Assembly: GCA_037044905.1 (NCBI GenBank)
Contig: JBAOKB010000074.1
Coordinates: 868,001 to 932,000 of the forward strand
Length of the DNA stretch: 64,000 nucleotides
Source of the DNA: Hortaea werneckii
Lineage: Eukaryota > Ascomycota > Dothideomycetes > Mycosphaerellales > Teratosphaeriaceae
Direction of reading: 5' to 3'
Within the stretch, counting starts at the first letter, position 1. Every line of letters starts with the position of its first letter. Both the position numbers and the translations under genes were made by a program. Below are positions 22,339 through 33,781 of this stretch, one piece after another. The notes below the pieces were generated by a model that did not search any database, had not been told where the DNA came from, and worked only from the letters and a program-made list of their open reading frames with translations.

Positions 22339-25300
22339 ATGCGATCCCTTCTTTCGCAGCTCCTGGCCCTAGGCCCTGAGCTCGCCACCTTCATCCTCAC
22401 GACTCCCTTGCTATCGTCGCAAGGCGCCTACGCACAAGATCAGAACACCGTCCCTTCACCCAACCTGAACCTGAACGACCTCGGACGCGTGGCGATAGGG
22501 GGCGACTTTGACAGCATATCACTGTACACATACGAAGGACAGAGCGAAGAGGCATTTAATAGTAATGGCAGCCAATCGCTGCTCACGCGATATCCCAATG
22601 GCGACTTTCGGTCGCTCAGTATGGCGGATGCTTACATAACAACCATGTGCCCGTTTGTGCAGCAGGATGGCTCATTAGCGGGGGTGGTTGTTGGAGGGAA
22701 CTTTACAAGCTTGGGTGGAGTGGAAGCGCAGGGGATTGCTCTATGGAACCCGAATACCACGGAGATCACGGCATTGCCTGGCCTGAGTGGAAAGGTCAAT
22801 GCGGTGTACTGTGACGATGAATCCGGCACAGTCTATGTTGGAGGCTCATTTATGGGTGCAAACTCTACGAATGCACTCGCCTGGACGTCAGGATGGAACA
22901 ATCTGCCTTTCGCCGGGTTTAATGGGCCCGTCACCTCGATCGCGAAGAACGAGGCAGGGCGCATTGTGTTTGGCGGGAATTTTGATGGGCTTGGTAATAC
23001 TACGACCCCGGAAGTCTCTGACGGTCAGGTCATCAATCTCAGCTCTGGCAACATTTCCGCCGAAGGGAGTACCGATCGGGAGGGCTTCAGCGATCCCCGA
23101 AACATCATTTGCAAGACCGCCGCACAGAGTGGCGAGGGCGACACATGGCTTCTCCAGGACAACACTGGTGGATATTGGGAGGGGGAGTTCGCCTTCGGCT
23201 TCAATCCGACGAAATTGCGCCTCTACAACACCCAACAAGAAAACCGTGGAACCAAGACCTGGTACTTTGAGAACATGAACAGTGGTGGCATTCTCAATAT
23301 GAACTATCTCAGCGCCGAGGGCCGCAACGAATCTTGCTCACTCAATTGTCCGCTCCCCAACGACAACAGCACTTACCAAGATTTCAACTTTGCGCCGCCA
23401 GTTGGAATGAATGCGTTTAGAATACACATCACCGATTGGTATGGCGAAGGTGGCGGGCTTGACGGCATCGAGCTGTTCCAAGACGACATGTACTCTTTCG
23501 CCATTGACGAATTCAACGAGCCAAAGTGTGATGGTGTGAGCAACGGCTCAAGCTCAGTTGCATCGCCTTCGTATCTTTGGGATCGTGTCCAGAGCGCGGG
23601 TGAGACCAGCTCAGACTACTTGTCTGCTTTCCTCAACGACACATCGAATGTCGGCCCAAACACCTCCGTCATCTTCCGCCCAAACATTGTCCAGTCTGGA
23701 AACTACTCTGTCACGGTCTACACACCGGGGTGTTTGATTGACGACAGCTGCGACACGAGGGGTGTTGTCAACATCACAGGCTCTATGACTACAGACGAGC
23801 CACCCATCACGACCACCATCTACCAGACCAACAACTACGACAAGTTTGATCAGGTATACTATGGATACGTTGACATCGACACCGACACATTCGAACCCGC
23901 TGTCACGCTGTCGCCCGTCCCAGGACAAGGCGTGCCTCTGACTGTCGTTGCGCAAAGAGTACGCTTTGAACTGCTCACAACGACCGGAGGGCTGAATGGT
24001 CTTTTCGAGTACAATCCCAACGAGGCCACCGTCGATACCGACTTCTCCAACTCAGACATCGATTCAGCTGGTATGAGCTTGAAGTCGGACGCACAGGTCA
24101 ACGCTCTGGCGACTGTGGGGGGCACGCTCTACGTGGCAGGCAACTTTTCCGGCGATGGCATCTCGAACGTGATGAGTGTCAGCGATGAAAACGCTACCGC
24201 TCTGCCAGGCGGTGGCTTGAACGACCATGTGCAGACAATGTTCCTGAATGGATCCACGCTTTACATGGCAGGCAACTTCACTGATACTGCTGACGGCGGT
24301 GTCGATGGCTTGAACGGCATCGCCTCTTCGACACTGACAGTAGCGAATGGTCTGCCCTGGGCAACGGTGTCAATGGACCCGTCTACAACCTCGTACCGCT
24401 GCCAGTCAATGTGACGATGGACAGCCTGGAGACATGTCTTACTGTCAATGGCGACTTCACTTCCGTCAACAGCTTCGACGGCAATGATGCTTTCAACGCA
24501 GCAGGCTTCGCCATCTGGGTGCCCAGCAGGCGTAACTGGCTGAACAACATCCCCGAGTCTCACGTCGCCATTCGCGGTCAGCTCACAACTTACACGGAGG
24601 TTCCGGATTCGTCTACGCTTTACGCCTGGACAGATCAGCTCAATGGCCATGGCATACAGTGATGCTGTGGCGTTGCGAGGTTCCGGTCAACCATCTCTTC
24701 AATCTCTTGGTGTTCAGCTCCGGGCCAGCAGCAGCTCCAGCTCTTCCATGCGCAAGCGTGCCCTCAGCTCTTCTCAAAACTTTACTGGTGTTTACGATGG
24801 CTACTTCTACGAGGACAATGGTCTGAACATTACGATCCTCGGGGGAACTTTTGAAGCCACTGCCACCAACGGTTCGACTGTTGAGGACCTGATCTTTATC
24901 AACAACACGGATAGCTCACAGGTCGTCACGGGCCTTTCTGGGCTCGACTCAGGCTCCACTTTTGCCGCTATGGATGTTTACCAGACTTCGCTCTTCGCTG
25001 GCGGTGCCATTTCTGGATCCGTCAATGGCGGAAATGTAGGTGGTGTCATTCGCTACGACCTTGCAACTGGCGCGTATGCGAACACTCAGCCTGCCGCGTT
25101 GGACGGCGACAACGTCATCGTCAACTCCATTGCTGTGCAACCGAATTCTGCATTTGTTTATGTCGGCGGTAGCTTCAGCGCTGCTGGCTCTCTCCCTTGC
25201 GCAACGCTTTGCTACTACGACGCCGATACTTCGCAGTGGAACACGCCTGCTTCCGGTCTCACTGGCACCATTACGAGCATGGTCTGGTCTTCAGACAACC

Positions 25301-26017
25301 AGCTCATCATCGCCGGCAATCTTACCGTCGGCGGCAACTCAACTACCATGGTGACATACGACGCAAAGCAGCAAAGCTATCAGGAATACACCGGTGCATC
25401 CGGCCTTCCCGGTCCCATCTCCGCCATGACCCCAGCCAACTCCGACTACAACCAATTCTGGGCAGCCGGCACCGCCAGCAACAACGGCTCCACCTACCTC
25501 GCCAAATACAAGAACGACGAATGGACGAGCGTCAGCGGCCTCGGCGACAACAGCCTCATCCGCGGCCTGCAAGTCATCGGCGTAACCTCCAATCACGACT
25601 CCAGCGCCCTGCTGCCCACCGACGAAGTCCTCCTCATCACCGGCAGCATCCACGTCCCCGCCACCGGCAACGCCTCCGCCGTCCTCTTCAACGGAACCTC
25701 CTACACCCCTTTCATCCTCACCAGCCGCCAAGACGGCTCACAAGGCTCCATCAGCTCCATCTTCGTCAGCCGCCAAGGCGAACTCATGAGCGGCAGCGGC
25801 GGCCACTTGGCCCTCGGCTTCGTCGTCCTCATCGGTCTCGCTATCGCGCTGGGTTGCGTTTTCGCTATCGTTATCGTGGGGATCCTCCTCGAGCGGCTTC
25901 AGGAGGAGAGAGGGGTATGTTCCCATGCCCATGGATCGTAATGCGAATCTGCAGCGGATCCCGCCGGAGTCGTTGCTCGGTGGGTTGGGGGAGAAGGATA
26001 GTGCGCCGAAGATCTAG
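22339..26017 (+). CDS. RAX2: RAX2-like cell polarity/bud-site protein, frameshifts
   Basis: About 1226 codons, typical of fungal Rax2. A signal peptide (LATFILTTPLLSSQGAYA) opens the protein; a long extracellular part with many N-glycosylation sequons and repeated VGG-x-F/AGN-x-F kelch- or propeller-like units follows (VVVGGNFTSLGGV, VYVGGSFMGAN, IVFGGNFDGLGN, LYVAGNFSGDG, LYMAGNFTDT, VYVGGSFSAAG, IIAGNLTVGGN). One transmembrane helix (LGFVVLIGLAIALGCVFAIVIV) lies near 25810-25890. The cytoplasmic tail ends in RIPPESLLGGLGEKD and stops at 26017. Frame breaks lie near 24365, 24650 and 25915. Rax2 with Rax1 marks old growth sites in yeast and affects hyphal tip growth in filamentous fungi. Confidence 0.93.
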
Positions 26018-27499
26018 GTCGTGCAACATCTCCCGCACACATGGTTGCTCTCTGTGTGTGTGAGAGGCTGGCTAGGTTTTTCGGCGACTCTTGTTGGTTT
26101 TATGCCGGTTATGGTCGTTGTTTTTCTTTGCGCGCTCACGATACCCTCTACTACTTTTTTTTCTCCTTGATTTTTCTTCACTTACCTGATACACCATTCC
26201 CTTTTTTTTATATTAGGGATGGTGTTCATCAACGACACGACTAAAAGTCACTTTTTTTCTTTCCTTTTGATCTCATGATGGATGGGTTTTCTGGCGAGGC
26301 GTATAGGCGATTGTTCTTTTTTCATATTGTTGGGTCATAACATCCATTCTCTCTCCTTGAGCATCTCTTTCCTGATCTCTTACAGATCTTTTTCCTTTAT
26401 GCTTTGTTCGAAGGCGCGGAGGGAAGGGGAATGGTGGAAGGAGGGAGGGAGAAGAGTTTGGGGATTTGGATGGAAATGGGAGGGGAGGTTTGATGGTGGT
26501 GGTGGATAATTGCCTTGATTGTAATGTATACAATGCTACCTATAATACCTTCCAAGCTTCCTTTTTTTTTCTTTTTTTTCATCTTGCATCTCTCTCCTTC
26601 CCTTGCTGGTTACCGATCTCGTCGGAAACGCATAGTCGTTATCGTCGACGCGGAACCGAATCAGGTCACGTTGTTTATCTATAGTCGAGGGTTCTACGAT
26701 ATTCTATGAGAGAAAGTCTTCTGTAAATGATAGATAGTGTTTTGATATGATAGCGGAAGTTGAACACTAAGGTATCCAACGGTTTTCGCGGGGATATTGT
26801 GGGTTTGGAGATAACGCCATTCTTCCTAGTTACTAATAATGCTGTAAAACTACGTGGCAGTGCATGACCATGTGACTCCATTACGTCAACCTGATCTTTC
26901 TCGTACCTGCATTTCTTTTAGCTGCAGATGCAATGCGGATGCCTTGTTCCCTAAATATGAGGAGCGGAAAGAAAGTATGTAAGGGACAGAGCAATAATGC
27001 CGATGTCAACCGCGGGGAAAGGGAAGTTAGGCCGCGCGCACGCGGTTTTTCTCGACAAGCCCGCCCGCCCTGCGCCCTACAAGCCGTAGATATGTCAATG
27101 CACGATCCAACTTGATTCGGCTATCTGGGTTTCTTTACTTTATCAGTCTGTCACCGCCCTTGGCCTTCTTTTATAAATTGGATTGTTGAGTCGTTTTTCT
27201 GCCCTATCCTTTCCACGTCTTCATACAAGACAGGATTTCCTGTCTGCCATTTGAACGAGTACCGTGAAGGCCTTTTGGTGTGGCTTTTGTTGATGTTCAA
27301 TTCGACAGTCTGATTTCATACCGAAGGATTGGGGAAGTTTGACTGCGTCGTCGAACTGTCTTTTGGTGGAAAAGAAGTGTAGGATTTGGAACGAAGTTTT
27401 ACATCTCGCTATCCCGTCTACCACACCCTATTTCATTTCCCTTGATCCTGGTGAAAGGCAAAAGAAGCCCGGCTTGGAAGAAGGATAAGAACCATCATC
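26018..27499. other. Intergenic region, RAX2 3' end and aromatic aminotransferase promoter
   Basis: About 1.5 kb with T-rich runs at 26150-26260 and 26560-26582 (RAX2 3' side) and a pyrimidine-rich leader before 27500. A TGACTC and a TTACGTCA site lie at 26873-26888. No gene is supported. Confidence 0.45.
26873..26888. promoter_or_regulatory. Adjacent TGACTC and TTACGTCA sites (possible bZIP sites)
   Basis: TGACTC at 26873-26878 matches the core of the Gcn4/CpcA element, and TTACGTCA at 26881-26888 matches a CRE-type bZIP site. They are two bases apart, about 620 bases upstream of the aromatic aminotransferase start. Amino-acid control of that gene would make sense, but the match is short and the distance long. 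Confidence 0.3.
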
Positions 27500-29138
27500 A
27501 TGACTCCACCACCAGCGGCGATCGAAATCCTCCCGGAATCCGACACCTCGACCTTCACCATCCCGGACCGTCTGACCCTGCAGAACCTCGCCAAACGCCG
27601 CGCCGCCTCCGGGAAACTGATCGCCGGCATCGCCGCCCCGGCCGACATCGAACAGTTCAAAGGCCGTACGCAGCATCTGCACAAGCCCAAAGCGAAACGC
27701 TGGGACGATAGGATTTCCGCCGAAGCCAAAGGCCGCAAGGGCTCCTCGTTGAAGAATGCGGCCAAATTCCTCAAGACTCCGGGACTCATCTCGTTGGGGG
27801 GCGGGACTGCCTTCGGCGGAGTATTTTCCGATCGAGGAGTTTGGGTTTAAGGCCCCTTCGCCTTCGCATCTGGAGTCGACGGATGCAGTGCGGGACCATG
27901 CGCGGCAGGTCGTCGCGGGGAAACATGATATGGCGGAGGGCACGTCGGATTTCGATGTTGCCACCGCGCTGCAGTATGGGCAGGGCCATGGCGCGGCGCA
28001 GTTGTTGAGGTGGATGGTTGAGCATACCGAGCTCGTCCACGATCCGCCGTATCAGGATTGGAGCTGTACGATGACGATGGGGTCGACATCGGCGTTCGAT
28101 ATGGCGTTGAGGATGTTTGCTAAGCCTGGGGATTGGGTGTTGAGTGAGGAGTTCACGTTTCCGGCTGCGCAGGAGACGGCTGCACCGATGGGGGTGAGAT
28201 TCGCCGCTGTAGCGATGGACGAGAACGGTATGCGCGCGGATGCGTTGGACGAGGTCCTAAGTAATTGGGACGAGAAGGCTCGAGGGGGCCCGAAGCCTTT
28301 CCTAGTCTACACCGTCCCAACTGGACAGAACCCCACAGGAGCAACGCAACCGCTTGAGCGCCGGAAGGAAATCTATAAGGTCGCTCAGAAACACGACCTC
28401 TACATCCTCGAAGACGAGCCGTACTACTTCCTCCAGATGCAGCCCTACGCAGGGCCCAACGCACCCGCCACAACTCCCCCCGTGACCCACGACGACTTCC
28501 TCAAATCCCTCGTCCCCTCCTTCCTCTCCCTCGACACCGACGGCCGCGTAATGCGCATGGACTCCTTCTCCAAAGTCATCGCGCCGGGGAGCCGGTGCGG
28601 TTGGATCACCGCCTCAGAGCAGATCTGCAAGCTCTACAGCACGCACGCGGATCTCTCGACGCAGGGACCCAGCGGGCTCGCACAGCTCATGCTCTTCAAG
28701 CTGCTCGAGGAACACTTCGGCCACGCCGGCTACCTCGACTGGCTGCTGCACATCCGCATGGAATACACGGCGCGCCGGGACGTCATCCTCGCCGCGTGCG
28801 AGGCGTACCTGCCCCGGGACATCGTGCGCTGGGAGGCGCCTACCGCGGGAATGTTCCACTGGATGCAGGTCGATCATACCAAGCACCCGGCGTACCCGGC
28901 CAAAAGCGTCGAGGAGATCGAAGAGGAGATCTTCCTGAAGAATGTCGAGTTCAAGACGTTGTTGATGAAAGGGTCGTGGTTCCGCGCTGAGCAGGATCAG
29001 GAGCTGCAGGCGCTGTTTTTCCGCGCCACGTATGCGGCTGCGCCTTTTGAGCAGATTGAGGAGGCTATTCAGCGGTTTGGCCGCGCGGTAAGGGATGTGT
29101 TTGGGATAGGAGGACAGGCGAATGGACATGCGCGTTGA
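27500..29138 (+). CDS. ARO8: Aromatic amino acid aminotransferase (ARO8-type)
   Basis: About 546 codons, PLP-dependent class I/II aminotransferase. The N-terminus (RLTLQNLAKRRAASGKLIAG) and KPKAKRWDDRISAEAKGRK are typical of the fungal ARO8 group. Further on come GLISLGGG, LPSAEYFPIEEFGF, QYGQGHGAAQLLRW, VPTGQNPTGAT, ILEDEPYYFLQ and the PLP-lysine motif DSFSKVIAPGSRCGW, then GMFHWMQVDH. The enzyme transaminates phenylalanine, tyrosine and tryptophan in synthesis and breakdown. One frame break near 27805 lies in the GGGGGG-C-GGG run; everything after is intact. Start at 27500 fits the family. Confidence 0.95.
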
Positions 29139-29510
29139 AGGGTAGAGAAAAGCTTGGGGGGTCAATATTAATTGGGGTTGAAATGATTTTGACATGGCAT
29201 TTTGGATATTAGATAGCAAGGCGTAGTGGCAATTCGTCTTTTCCACTGTCATCGTTACAAGCTTTGAGAACTTATGAAATGGCACTCGCCTGGTTGTGAT
29301 AGGCGATATTAGAAGACCGCTTCTTCAGTGCATATAAGTAGTAAACATCCTGAGTGAGATGCTACACTGCAGGAATGAAATATCAATGAAGCTCCAAAAC
29401 CAATAATGCTACTGGAAAAGGACTGATTGAGTGCTGAGCACAAAGGAGGTATTGTACACGCTTTTGACTCTATGCTGTAGTAATGGTAATGATGATTGTC
29501 GAGGTGGTAT
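29139..29510. other. Convergent intergenic region
   Basis: About 370 AT-rich bases between the 3' ends of the aminotransferase and OST2 genes. No feature recognised. Confidence 0.4.
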
Positions 29511-30152
29511 CTAGTTAATAAAGTTGACGCAGAAGAAATGCAGGATCATGCTCCCAAAGACGAAATCGGCGAAAGCGCTGTTTGTAAACCAACATTATTA
29601 GCTTGCCTTTCCCGCTTTTGCAGCCCGGCTTTGCCATGCCGGGGTTTACATACCGCTCATGTGAAATCGTGCCGAACTCGCCCGTGTTCTGCGGGTTCGT
29701 CTGAATCCGCAAGCTAGCTGTGAGGACGAACTGGCCGATGGTGGCGGAGAAGCCGGAGAGGAAGGCGTTGAAGGGCTTCGAAGCAGAGTCAGCATTGTCG
29801 ACCAGTCGAACACTGTCCAACCCCCTATATTGTGAGTCTTTGAGGAAAGACTTACAAAGTTGCCCGCGATCAGACAGTACAGGAATTGAATGCCGGCGAC
29901 GACAATCAGGAATGCCATGAAGGAATCTAGCAGCTTCACCCGCTGCGGGGTGGTGTCCATGTAGTTGTTCCAGACTGCGAAGCCGATCTGCTGGACATCT
30001 TGTGCGTTCTTGATCGAGTTCGGCGTGTTCGCTGCTGCTGGCTTGTTGGCGGGTTTCGTGGGTTGACCGGCGGCGCTTGAGACGCTGGTGGTGGGCTTCG
30101 CGGCTGATGCTGGGACGGCAGCTGGGGCGGGGGAGCCTTTCTTGGGCGCCAT
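29511..30152 (-). CDS. OST2: Oligosaccharyltransferase subunit OST2 (DAD1)
   Basis: Three exons: 29856-30152, 29654-29775 and 29511-29577, total 486 nt, 161 residues. Donors are GTAAGT and GTATGT. An Ala/Pro/Lys-rich N-terminus of about 45 residues precedes the DAD1 core: LLDSFMAFLIVVAGIQFLYC, then PFNAFLSGFSATIGQFVLTA, LRIQTNPQN and the C-terminal FADFVFGSMILHFFCVNFIN, a hallmark of the family. Three transmembrane helices are visible. It is an essential ER membrane subunit of the N-glycosylation complex. The frame is intact. Confidence 0.96.
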
Positions 30153-30578
30153 GGTGATTGCGGATGCAGAAGCAGAGGAGTGCTTTTGTCGGAGACGGTG
30201 AGGTTGTGGTTGATTTGATCTGCTCTAATACGATTTCCAATGGCTCAGCATTGGCATCCCCCGTGCATGTGATGGCCAGCTGTGTTCAATTCGGTGCACA
30301 GACCAATCCCATTGCGTAGCTCCCTCACACCTCGGTGCTTTGCTCTGTCAGCACCATGTACCCATCCCACCTCCACCTATTCTCTCAAGAAGCACTGCAA
30401 TAACAACACCCTATCACTCGACAATCAACCTCACATGTCGGACATCCACCGCAGACCTCAACCTCAGACAATGGTACAACATCCTCAATCCCCATCCACA
30501 CTATACCCCGCCGAAGCCCTCTCCAACCATAGGATCTAAGTCGTGAAACTAACCGGGGATAACCCCCCCTTCTCCCAG
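30153..30578. promoter_or_regulatory. Divergent region between OST2 and the TMEM14 gene
   Basis: Holds the OST2 promoter and the promoter and first exon(s) of the TMEM14-like gene. An ATG at 30435 with a possible GTACAA donor at 30473 could provide the missing start; splicing to 30579 would keep phase, but this is unproven. Confidence 0.35.
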
Positions 30579-30981
30579 TCCCTCTCAACCATCGCCTTCG
30601 TCCTCGCCGGTCTCACAGCAGGCGGCGGAATAACCGGCTACGTACGTCCATCTCCTCCCTCATCCCTCCCCCTCCACTCATCCGCAACAAGACTCTAACA
30701 AACTCCCCTCTTTTACACCACGCCAACAGCTCCGCGCCGGTTCCATCCCCTCCCTCGCAGCCGGGTGTTCCGTCGGCGCCCTCTACGCACTCGGCGGCTA
30801 CCGCCTGCAGAACCGCGCCTCGTACGGCGTCGAAGCCGCCCTGCTCGCCAGTGTCGTCCTCGCTGGATCGTCCATCCCCAGGGCGATCAAGACGCAGAAG
30901 GGTCTGCCGATGGGACTGAGCGTGCTGGCTGCGTTTGGACTGTATAATTTTGGGATGGCGTTTGCCAATCGGACGAGGTAA
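30579..30981 (+). CDS. TMEM14/UPF0136-family membrane protein (3' exons; first exon unresolved)
   Basis: Two exons are clear: about 30579-30641 and 30730-30981, joined by GTACGT..CAACAG. They encode SLSTIAFVLAGLTAGGGITGY, then LRAGSIPSLAAGCSVGALYAL, GGYRLQNR, EAALLASVVLAGSSIPRAIKT, KGLPMGLSVLAAFGLYNFGMAF and a short NRTR end. The Gly-rich transmembrane helices and the RxGSxPSLxAG motif are typical of TMEM14 proteins, small four-helix membrane proteins (mitochondrial in animals, where TMEM14C supports haem synthesis). The upstream sequence looks like an intron end (CTAAC then CTTCTCCCAG), so the initiator lies further upstream, possibly at 30435. Confidence 0.8.
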
Positions 30982-31362
30982 TTGGAGGTTGAGGGGGGAT
31001 GTTGGCGATGGGGTGTGTATGAGTAGTGGATATAATTACAAAATGATTAAGGAATAATGTGATGATATCTTATGATAAATGTTTGTAAGATATTTGGGAA
31101 ATCGTGACGGTTTTCATTTTTGGACTCTTGGTGCATGCTGAATCTATGTACTTTTTCTTTTCTGCTGCCAGCGAACACTTACAGAGACTGAGCAGGTGAC
31201 ATGGTTGTGCCGCCCAGAGATGCTTTTGTCTGCCAAAAACAACTCATACCGGTTTGAGAGGTATTGCCGACCTCCGTCCGATCAGTCATGGTCTGATAAT
31301 TCCATGACCCGCAGCTCCACCTAATCTCATATTCACAGCGGCAAGCTCGCAGTACAAAAAGC
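30982..31362. other. Convergent intergenic region
   Basis: About 380 AT-rich bases between the 3' ends of the TMEM14 and pyrophosphatase genes; no feature seen. Confidence 0.4.
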
Positions 31363-32406
31363 TTAAGCAGAGGCGCCAGAGATGTAGAACCACTTGTCAA
31401 TGCTTGGGTCGATCGGCGCAGGTGGCTGGTTGTCGCCCTTGGGGATGTTGAGCTTAGTGGCATCGGTGCGGTCGTTGCTGTGCGGGACGGTGGTGTTGGC
31501 ACTGTGATCCAAGTCAGCAGAAGTCATAGAATATAGTGTCTTCAACGCCTAAACGTACAGGCTGATCTCGCCCTTGGGGGTCTTGCCCGTGATGAGCTTC
31601 TCCCAAGCCTCAGCGCACTCACGCACGACGTCCATGGCGTACTTCCTGTTCTTGCACTCGCCCGAGAAAGCGAACTGGTTCTCCGGCTTGCCGTCCGGAA
31701 TCTTGTAGATACGGAACCACTCGTTGGTGGCACGGAGGAGACCCGGCAGGTGCCTCTCGACGTCCTCGATGTCGTTCAGCTTCGGAGCGAGCGGGTCGTT
31801 GACGTCGATGACGATGATCTTCCAGTCGGTCTCGCCCTCGTCCAGCAGAGCCATGGTGCCCAGCACCTTGACCTGCTTGACCTCGCCAGGCTTGGCGACC
31901 AGCTCACCGATCTCGCAGACGTCGAGCGGGTCGTTGTCACCCTTGGCCTTGGTCTCCGGGTGGGTGGCGTTCGGGTCCTCCCAGGTCTGGGGGAAGGCAC
32001 CGTAGTTCCAGAGGTAACCCTTGTGCGGGAAGCAGTTGCGGACGAACCGCAGCTTGCCCTTCTTGGTGTCCTGCTTGATGGGGTTCAGGGTGTCCTCCTT
32101 GGAGATCTGAGCACATTGCGAGTCAGCTGTTTATTCCTTCCAAGTATGTCAATGCCTCCCAGGCCGGTCTATGCCTACCTCCTGCTTTGCGTTGGTCCAC
32201 CTCGGGATCTCGACGACCATGTTCAGGATGGTCTGCTGCTCGTTGGCGTAGAGCGGGATGTCGTGGAAAGGCGAGACCGGCACGCCATCCTTCTCGATGA
32301 AGACGCGGTACTCAAGGGTGTGAGCGGCGCCGACCTTGCGGGGGGTGTAGACGGACGGAGCCTTGGCCTCGAAGCCGCCGCGGGTAGGGAGAGTCTGCTG
32401 AGACAT
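31363..32406 (-). CDS. IPP1: Inorganic pyrophosphatase
   Basis: Three exons: 32179-32406, 31559-32106 and 31363-31501, total 915 nt, 304 residues from the ATG at 32406 (MSQQTLPTRG). Introns have GTAGGC and GTACGT donors and CTGAC branch points. The family I signature GDNDPLDVCEIG is present, as are EYRVFIEKDGVP, NMVVEIPRW, LRFVRNCFPHKGYLWNYG, WKIIVIDVNDP and WFRIYKIPDGKPENQFAF. The enzyme hydrolyses pyrophosphate with Mg and drives biosynthesis. The frame stays open for 120 codons upstream of 32406, to an ATG at 32766, and that stretch resembles a mitochondrial presequence (see findings). The body of the gene is intact. Confidence 0.96.
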
Positions 32407-33781
32407 GCTGCTGGTGCTGCTTCTGGATTGCAGAGAGGATGAGAGAGCAGGGGAGAGATGGGTGGATAACTGATGGCTTCGAGCCTGAGCTTGGGTGGTC
32501 GGAGAGGGACGAATTTTGTTGACGTTGGTGGGGCCCTGCGGGACCCTGGCGAGACAATCTGGAGGGGTTGAGCTGGACGTAGTGAGGAAAGCGCGGCTCT
32601 TGCGTGCGAGTGGTTGCGCCAGCGTCGATGCAGACACGTTGCGCCGCAGACCGAACAGACTGTGGCGGACAGGGGATAGGACAACGGACGGAGTGGCGTG
32701 CATTCGCATCAGCGGAACCATCCAGCTCAAATAGCAATGATGATCCTGCAGAGGCTTGACCCGCAATGCTCTTCTCCTCCGTAAGCTCTCTGCTACGCTT
32801 CACCAAAACGGTTCCATCCGGCCGTTCTCGGTCCTCGGCTATTTGCCATGGCGACGATATGACGAGAACCACTTGATCTCGGCGAGAACTACTACACAAC
32901 CTTGCAGCGTATTCAGGATGGGATATAGGACATTCAAAAACAATACTGCCTTGATGTTATTCCTGGCGTCTGCAATAATACTGGCAAACCACGTATCAAA
33001 TCAGGAAGGCACGTGGGGCTGAGCCTCGGAAACGTATGAAACGTACAGTCCTGGTTTTTCTAAATATTATGGTCTATTCGCATATCTTCACACCTGATGG
33101 TATTGCCACAAGACTGCCAAAAGAAGAGTCGTTACAATGGACCTCTCAACAAACTGCTCTTGCAGCGCCTCCAAAGTCGCATAGTGACCAACGTAAGGAA
33201 CTTCGGTGCGCCGAAAACCGAGTAACTTCCGTGTTTGCAAATCTTGACCCAACAGTCGACCGACTGAATGTTGTGTCCATGAAGCGATCTTAAATACCAA
33301 TGCGATTGGATCATCGTCTTGTCGTAGACGTCAAAATGTGTGTTCCTCATAACACCCAAGCAGCCGCGCTGCCTCACGAAAACTCCTTCTGTTGCATCTC
33401 GTGACCCTCTTTCGACAACCAAGAGATAATAACAGCCTTCATCGATAACTCCTCGTTCGTTGGCCGGCTGATCCGTGTCGCTAACGTCAGCCAGAAGAGG
33501 CACATGTACTCGTCGTGCTGCTCCAAGTGCAAACCAGGCCGCCCAACTTTGCGATTGCGATGTTCGCGGGAAAGTCTGAGGCCTTGGCCGAGTTCCCGTA
33601 TAGTTGGTAGGTAGAATCGTGGCGGAGTGCCTCTGATCATAAGCATTCGTTTCTCGAGACCTGTTTCTGGGCGAGGACGAGTCGTCATGAAGATCTTGTA
33701 GCATGAGCCTGTCCGTTTCCCATAGCACACCGTAGGACTTCGTGTTCATGCAAATCTAGCGAACTCCATTCCACTCGCTCC
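32407..33781. other. Region upstream of the pyrophosphatase and downstream of RCL1
   Basis: About 1.4 kb. The first 360 bases (to 32766) are open in frame with the pyrophosphatase and may encode an N-terminal extension. A 205-codon minus-strand frame at 33132-33749 has no recognisable motif and no clear splice context; I do not call it a gene. Confidence 0.35.

Noticed and set aside
25197..26063. 288-codon Arg/His-rich frame inside RAX2
   Set aside because: Shadow frame of the RAX2 coding sequence; composition is typical of an out-of-frame translation.
33132..33749. 205-codon minus-strand open frame
   Set aside because: No recognisable motif, overlapping open frames of similar length on the same strand, no splice or composition support. 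Likely chance in GC-rich DNA.
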